50,613 nucleotides of DNA from Phycisphaerae bacterium (GTDB lineage Bacteria; Planctomycetota; Phycisphaerae; UBA1845). The notes below the pieces were generated by a model. That model worked only from the letters and a program-made list of their open reading frames with translations, did no database searches and was not told the origin of the DNA. The stretch covers positions 1 through 50,613 of the forward strand of contig JAJDDV010000187.1 in assembly GCA_029260135.1 (NCBI GenBank), given 5' to 3'. Below, piece by piece: positions 46,907-50,613 of the stretch (the first letter of the stretch is position 1; each line of letters begins with the position of its first letter). The position numbers and the translations under genes are program-made.

Positions 46907-48818
46907 AACAACCGCGACATCCCCCCACGCCGAGCTGTTCCTGGGCAATATGCGAGCCCTCTGGCAGCGAGATCCTCAGCTCGCGCTTCGCCTGGACGCC
47001 ATCCACGATGACCAACGGGTGCCCTTGCAGGCGACGCGGAGCGGCGCATGGACGGCGGTTCGCGCCACGCCATCCGGTGCCGATGTCTACTTGCACAGCC
47101 GGTATGATCCCGTCGCGGAAGCCAATCGATTGGTCGACGCCGTGGACACGGACGATAAGTACTGCTTCGTCGTTTCCGGTTCGGGGCTGGGGTATCACGT
47201 CGCCGCCCTACTTTCGAGACTTCGAGGCGACGCTTTCATCGTGTGTAGCGAGCCGGACGAGGCTCTCCTGGCCACCGCGCTGACGTGCGTCGACCTCGCG
47301 GACGCGATTGGCGAAGACCGGCTGATCTTCATCACCGACAACGACAAGCCCCGACTTCATCGCCGACTTCGAAGTCGCAACACACTGATAATGCTCGGCG
47401 CTCAGTTCGTTCACCATCCACCGTCGCTGCGAATTGCGGAATCCGCACACCAGGCAATTTCGGCGGCAATCGCCGAATTCGTCACCTATACGCGTATGAC
47501 GCTGGTTACGCTGGTCTCGAATTCTCGCATTACGTGTGAGAATATCGCGATGAATCTCGCCCGGTACATGACGACCCCGCCGATCGACCAACTCCGAAAT
47601 CGTTTCGCGGGCTACCCCGCCATCATCGTGTCGGCCGGGCCGTCACTTTCTCGAAACATCGATCAGCTCGCGGAACTGAAGGGTCGCGCGGTGTTGTGCG
47701 CAGTGCAGACGACCCTGCGACCGTTGCTCGAACGAGGAATCGTACCCGACTTCGCCACTAGTCTCGATTTTCACGAGATGTCTCGGAAATTCTTTGAAGA
47801 CGTCGGCGACTTGACACGTACGCATCTTGTGGCCGAGCCCAAAGCGACCTGGCACGTGATCGACCACTATCCCGGCCCGGTCTCACTGCTCGACAACGCG
47901 TGGGCACGATCACTAATCGGCGATGAACTCGCCGCGCGCGGCGGACTCAAACCCGGCGCGACAGTCTCTCACCTCGCGTTCTACTTGGCCGTCTACATGG
48001 GCTGCGATCCCATCGTATTCGTCGGACAAGACCTGGGCTACACGGGACACGTGTTCTACGTACCAGGCGTCGAGATTCACCGCGCCTGGCGTTCCGAGTT
48101 GAACCGATTTCACACGATGGAGCAGAAGGAGTGGGAGCGCATCGTACGGAACCGCGAGATCCTCCACCGCGTTCCGGGCATCGACGGCGGAGAAGTGTAT
48201 ACGGACGAACTGCTCCTCACGTACCTCGAGCAGTTTCAAAACGACATCGCCGCGGAGCCGCGTCGCGTGATCAACGCGACCGAAGGCGGCGCCCACCTTC
48301 GAGGCACGGAAGTTCTCTGCCTGTCTGAAGTCGCCGAGCAGTACTGCCATCGCAAGATCGATCCCGACTTGTTTGCCTGTCCCAAGAACGAGGAATGTCA
48401 CGACGGCACTCGATTGTCCGCCACGAAGCGACAACTCGAGCACCGCATCGATGAACTGGGCGGCGTGATCGAAATGTGCGACGAGCTGCTCGGGCTGTTG
48501 AGAGAACTCGATAACCTCACAGACGATCCGCAGCAGTTCAATCGCCGCATCGTACGGGTCGACGAACTTCGGACGAGAATTCAGCAGCAAAGCCGCGGCT
48601 ACAAAATCGTCAACTCGTTCACTCAGTTTGCCGAACTCCGCCGGTTTTCCGCCGATCGCCGAATCAAAGCCGCGGAAAACGACGACGCAGAACGCGCCAG
48701 GCAGCAAATCGCCAGAGATATCGACTTCATTTCAGGCGTCCGCGAAGGCGCCCAGGAACTCAGTCCCATCCTGCGGCGAGCGCTGGACCGTGTGAGCCGA
48801 GCCAGGGTGCCATCGTGA
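46884..48818 (+). CDS. DUF115/MptE-like (motility accessory factor type) protein
   Basis: A protein of about 644 residues in the DUF115 family that includes the MptE-like 6-hydroxymethylpterin diphosphokinase fold and the Maf proteins that help modify flagellin with nonulosonic acids. The signature YPAIIVSAGPSLSRNIDQL lies in the middle, followed by ATSLDFHEMSRKFFE and CDPIVFVGQDLGYTGHVFY. The C-terminal 150 residues are helical and charged. Activity is not known; a glycosylation role is inferred from Maf relatives. Start is uncertain: GTG 46851, ATG 46884, ATG 46887 and GTG 46899 are all open. The stop overlaps the SPASM gene start (GTGA), so the two are made together. Confidence 0.85.
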   Translation: MMPPPVSETTATSPHAELFLGNMRALWQRDPQLALRLDAIHDDQRVPLQATRSGAWTAVRATPSGADVYLHSRYDPVAEANRLVDAVDTDDKYCFVVSGSGLGYHVAALLSRLRGDAFIVCSEPDEALLATALTCVDLADAIGEDRLIFITDNDKPRLHRRLRSRNTLIMLGAQFVHHPPSLRIAESAHQAISAAIAEFVTYTRMTLVTLVSNSRITCENIAMNLARYMTTPPIDQLRNRFAGYPAIIVSAGPSLSRNIDQLAELKGRAVLCAVQTTLRPLLERGIVPDFATSLDFHEMSRKFFEDVGDLTRTHLVAEPKATWHVIDHYPGPVSLLDNAWARSLIGDELAARGGLKPGATVSHLAFYLAVYMGCDPIVFVGQDLGYTGHVFYVPGVEIHRAWRSELNRFHTMEQKEWERIVRNREILHRVPGIDGGEVYTDELLLTYLEQFQNDIAAEPRRVINATEGGAHLRGTEVLCLSEVAEQYCHRKIDPDLFACPKNEECHDGTRLSATKRQLEHRIDELGGVIEMCDELLGLLRELDNLTDDPQQFNRRIVRVDELRTRIQQQSRGYKIVNSFTQFAELRRFSADRRIKAAENDDAERARQQIARDIDFISGVREGAQELSPILRRALDRVSRARVPS

Positions 48819-50473
48819 AAGTCATCGCGACCATTCAAGCCGATCTGGACACGACCTCGCTCGGTTTGCGCAGTCGGCTCGCCGACGACTTGCTCACGGT
48901 GCCCGTCCTCCGGCGTACGATCGATCGCATCTCGCGCTGCCGCAACGTGGACGCCATCCATGTACTCTGCCCCGCGGATCAACGAACAAGATGCGCCGCG
49001 CTGATTCGAGGAACCGACGCGCGCATTCAGCCATATGATTCGCCCCCACCCTCCTGGGCGCCGCTCGTGCAGGCGGCTCGCAAGTGGTCACTGAGTGGTT
49101 GGCGCGGCGGACTCGGCGGCACGACGCACTTTGACGAGTTTACGGATCCGGGGTTGCTCGCAGCGCTGACGGACGGGTGCGATGCGGACGCCGTCCTGAG
49201 CATTCCCGCAGCCGCCGTGCTGATCGATCCTACACTCGCGGACGAGATGATCGATCACCATCATGATAAGAGTGACGACAGCAAGTTGACCTTTGCCCAG
49301 TCACCTCCGGGCTTGACCGGCCTTGTGCTTGATCGTGGCATCATTTGCGAACTGGCGCAATCGAACATCCCCGTCGGGTGGGTGTTCAGCTACAAGCCGG
49401 ACAGCCCCCAAAAGGACCTCGTCTTTCAGCCGTGCTGCATCGAAGTGCCCGTCGATGTTCGATACGCGAGTGGCCGGTTGGTCGCGGATACCGACAGAAG
49501 CGTAGCAGCGATCACTGAGCTGTTGCGTACTCATGCCGACCCCACGGCGGTTACGATTGGCCGGTGGCTGCGAAGTCGCGAAGCTGAATACGTCGATCCA
49601 CTCCCAAGAGAAGTCGAGATCGAACTCACGACCGACAATCCCTATCCGAATGCGGTTCTTCGACCTGGCCGACGGTTGGTCGAACCGCGCGGCCCCCTGG
49701 ATGCCGGTCGAATACGTGAAGTGATCGCGGAACTTCGAGCGATGAATGACTCGCTGGTTGTGCTCGGAGGATTCGGCGACCCACTGCGGCACCACCGGTT
49801 CGCCGATGTCCTGACAGCCGTTCGCTCGACGCAGCAGACCGTCGAGAATCTGTACGGTCTTGCAGTTCGTACGGCCGGCGTCGACTTGACCGACACGCAT
49901 ATCGACGCCCTGATCGCCCATGACGTCGACGTATTGAACGTGCTGCTCGACGCGTGGACGCCGCAGACCTACGCCGCACTGCAATCACCAACCGCGCCCG
50001 AGGATGCGGACCTGACGCGCGTCCTGAATCGGGTGGACCGCGTGGCCGAACGCCGATCCAGCGACGTCACGGTCAAGCCGATTGTCGTCCCGGAACTCAC
50101 CAAAGCTCGGCAAAACGTACATGAGCTGGATGCATTTCACGACGGCTGGCTTCGCCGGGTGGGTGCGGTCACGATCGCGGGGTGCAGTCACTATGCCGGC
50201 CAATGCCCGGACCACAGCACCATTCGCATGGCGCCGTCACCCCGCGGGGCGTGTCGACGTCTGATGTCACGCTGCCTGATCCTCGCGGATGGGAGGGTCA
50301 CGCTGTGCGACCAGGACTTCAACGGACGCCACGCCGTTGGTCATATCGCCGAAGCCTCGTTGGGCGACATCTGGAGGGGCGCGGGGCTTGATCGAATTCG
50401 GCGCGCACACATGCAAGGCCGGTTCGATCCGACGCCGCTGTGCACCGCTTGCGAAGAGTGGCACCGACCGTAG
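48815..50473 (+). CDS. SPASM-domain protein with cysteine-less radical-SAM-like core
   Basis: A 552-residue protein. Residues 1-250 resemble a nucleotidyltransferase fold (MKVIATIQADLDTTSLGLRSRL, LLTVPVLRRTIDRISRCRNV). A radical-SAM-like barrel follows, recognisable by VEIELTTDNPYP (from residue 267) and GGFGDPLRHHRF, but the CxxxCxxC cluster expected after the TT is absent: the positions read DNPYPNAV. The C-terminal SPASM region keeps its cysteines (GACRRLMSRC near 480, VTLCDQDFNGRHAVGHI, LCTACEEWH). It may thus bind an iron-sulfur centre only in SPASM and not cleave SAM. The start is GTG 48815 in the GTGA overlap with DUF115. This arrangement recalls spirochete 'spiro-SPASM' proteins, from memory only. 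An IS630 end begins right after the stop. Confidence 0.8.
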   Translation: MKVIATIQADLDTTSLGLRSRLADDLLTVPVLRRTIDRISRCRNVDAIHVLCPADQRTRCAALIRGTDARIQPYDSPPPSWAPLVQAARKWSLSGWRGGLGGTTHFDEFTDPGLLAALTDGCDADAVLSIPAAAVLIDPTLADEMIDHHHDKSDDSKLTFAQSPPGLTGLVLDRGIICELAQSNIPVGWVFSYKPDSPQKDLVFQPCCIEVPVDVRYASGRLVADTDRSVAAITELLRTHADPTAVTIGRWLRSREAEYVDPLPREVEIELTTDNPYPNAVLRPGRRLVEPRGPLDAGRIREVIAELRAMNDSLVVLGGFGDPLRHHRFADVLTAVRSTQQTVENLYGLAVRTAGVDLTDTHIDALIAHDVDVLNVLLDAWTPQTYAALQSPTAPEDADLTRVLNRVDRVAERRSSDVTVKPIVVPELTKARQNVHELDAFHDGWLRRVGAVTIAGCSHYAGQCPDHSTIRMAPSPRGACRRLMSRCLILADGRVTLCDQDFNGRHAVGHIAEASLGDIWRGAGLDRIRRAHMQGRFDPTPLCTACEEWHRP

Positions 50474-50484
50474 CTAGAGCGGTT

Positions 50485-50613
50485 TCAGTCAACATGTAGC
50501 GTGTATCCTGCGTGACGGAAGCAGTTGGTGGCGTCGGAGGGTGTCACCGCGTCAAGCACGGCCTGCATGGATTGCCAGAGGGTGGTCTGGGTGCGGCAGG
50601 CCAACGTGCGAAG
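50485..50613 (-). mobile_element. C-terminal end of an IS630-family transposase (cut by window edge)
   Basis: The minus strand encodes the last 42 residues of a transposase before TGA (plus 50485-50487). The sequence ends LWQSMQAVLDAVTP, then NCFRHAGYTLHVD, like the C-termini of IS630/Tc1-type transposases. IS630 elements insert at TA, and the element end seems to lie near TAGAGCGGTTTC at 50475 onward, within a few bases of the SPASM stop codon. Only the 3' part of the gene lies in this window. Confidence 0.75.

Overview
The window looks like a chromosomal segment of a planctomycete-type bacterium with GC near 60 percent. The lineage is an inference. It rests on exported proteins carrying Asp/Asn/Cys calcium-binding-like repeats of the 'NGIPDEC' kind, a beta-helix/dockerin-like metalloprotease, a DUF115 protein coupled to a SPASM protein, many overlapping GTG starts, and an IS630-type transposase end. 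No rRNA, tRNA or CRISPR array was seen.

Layout. 1-4.1 kb: two tandem POT-family peptide transporters separated by a strong terminator. 4.4-7.1 kb: polA. 7.5-10.0 kb (minus): an exported Lys-C-like serine protease with a 666-bp internal duplication. 10.0-11.66 kb: 1.6 kb with no convincing gene. 11.66-17.3 kb (plus): a tiny Asp/Tyr-rich exported protein, then a tightly overlapping set (GNAT-like, amidohydrolase, DUF2079 membrane protein), then a DUF434 protein. 28.7-17.4 kb (minus): the translation/transcription operon nusA-infB-(zinc-ribbon membrane protein)-DUF503-rbfA-(HhH protein)-(TPR lipoprotein)-yebC. Upstream of nusA there is a consensus promoter, about 330 nt of hairpin-rich sequence and an intrinsic terminator, so either a small RNA or an attenuating leader.

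29.3-36.1 kb (plus): a lipoprotein, an esterase fold that has lost its catalytic serine, an FHA-GAF-SpoIIE phosphatase, and a very large exported zinc metalloprotease. 36.2-39.2 kb (plus): inositol-phosphate synthase, a TIM-barrel isomerase and a UbiA prenyltransferase, overlapping or close enough to be one operon. 42.0-39.2 kb (minus): panB, a bifunctional-nuclease-domain protein and a GHMP kinase. 42.1-50.5 kb (plus): recO; ppdK with a histone-like tail; aat; then a DUF115/MptE-like glycosylation-type protein coupled to a SPASM protein whose radical-SAM core has no iron-sulfur cysteines. The window ends inside an IS630-family transposase.

Regulatory sequence can be read in several places: a perfect TTGACA/TATAAT promoter before nusA, good promoters before ppdK and the metalloprotease, and -10 boxes only 7-8 nt from the ATG of panB, recO and the FHA gene, which suggests leaderless mRNAs. 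The best candidates for something undescribed are the nusA-upstream RNA, the cysteine-less radical-SAM/DUF115 pair, the inositol-phosphate synthase/UbiA cassette, and the two POT transporters with unrelated extracytoplasmic insertions.
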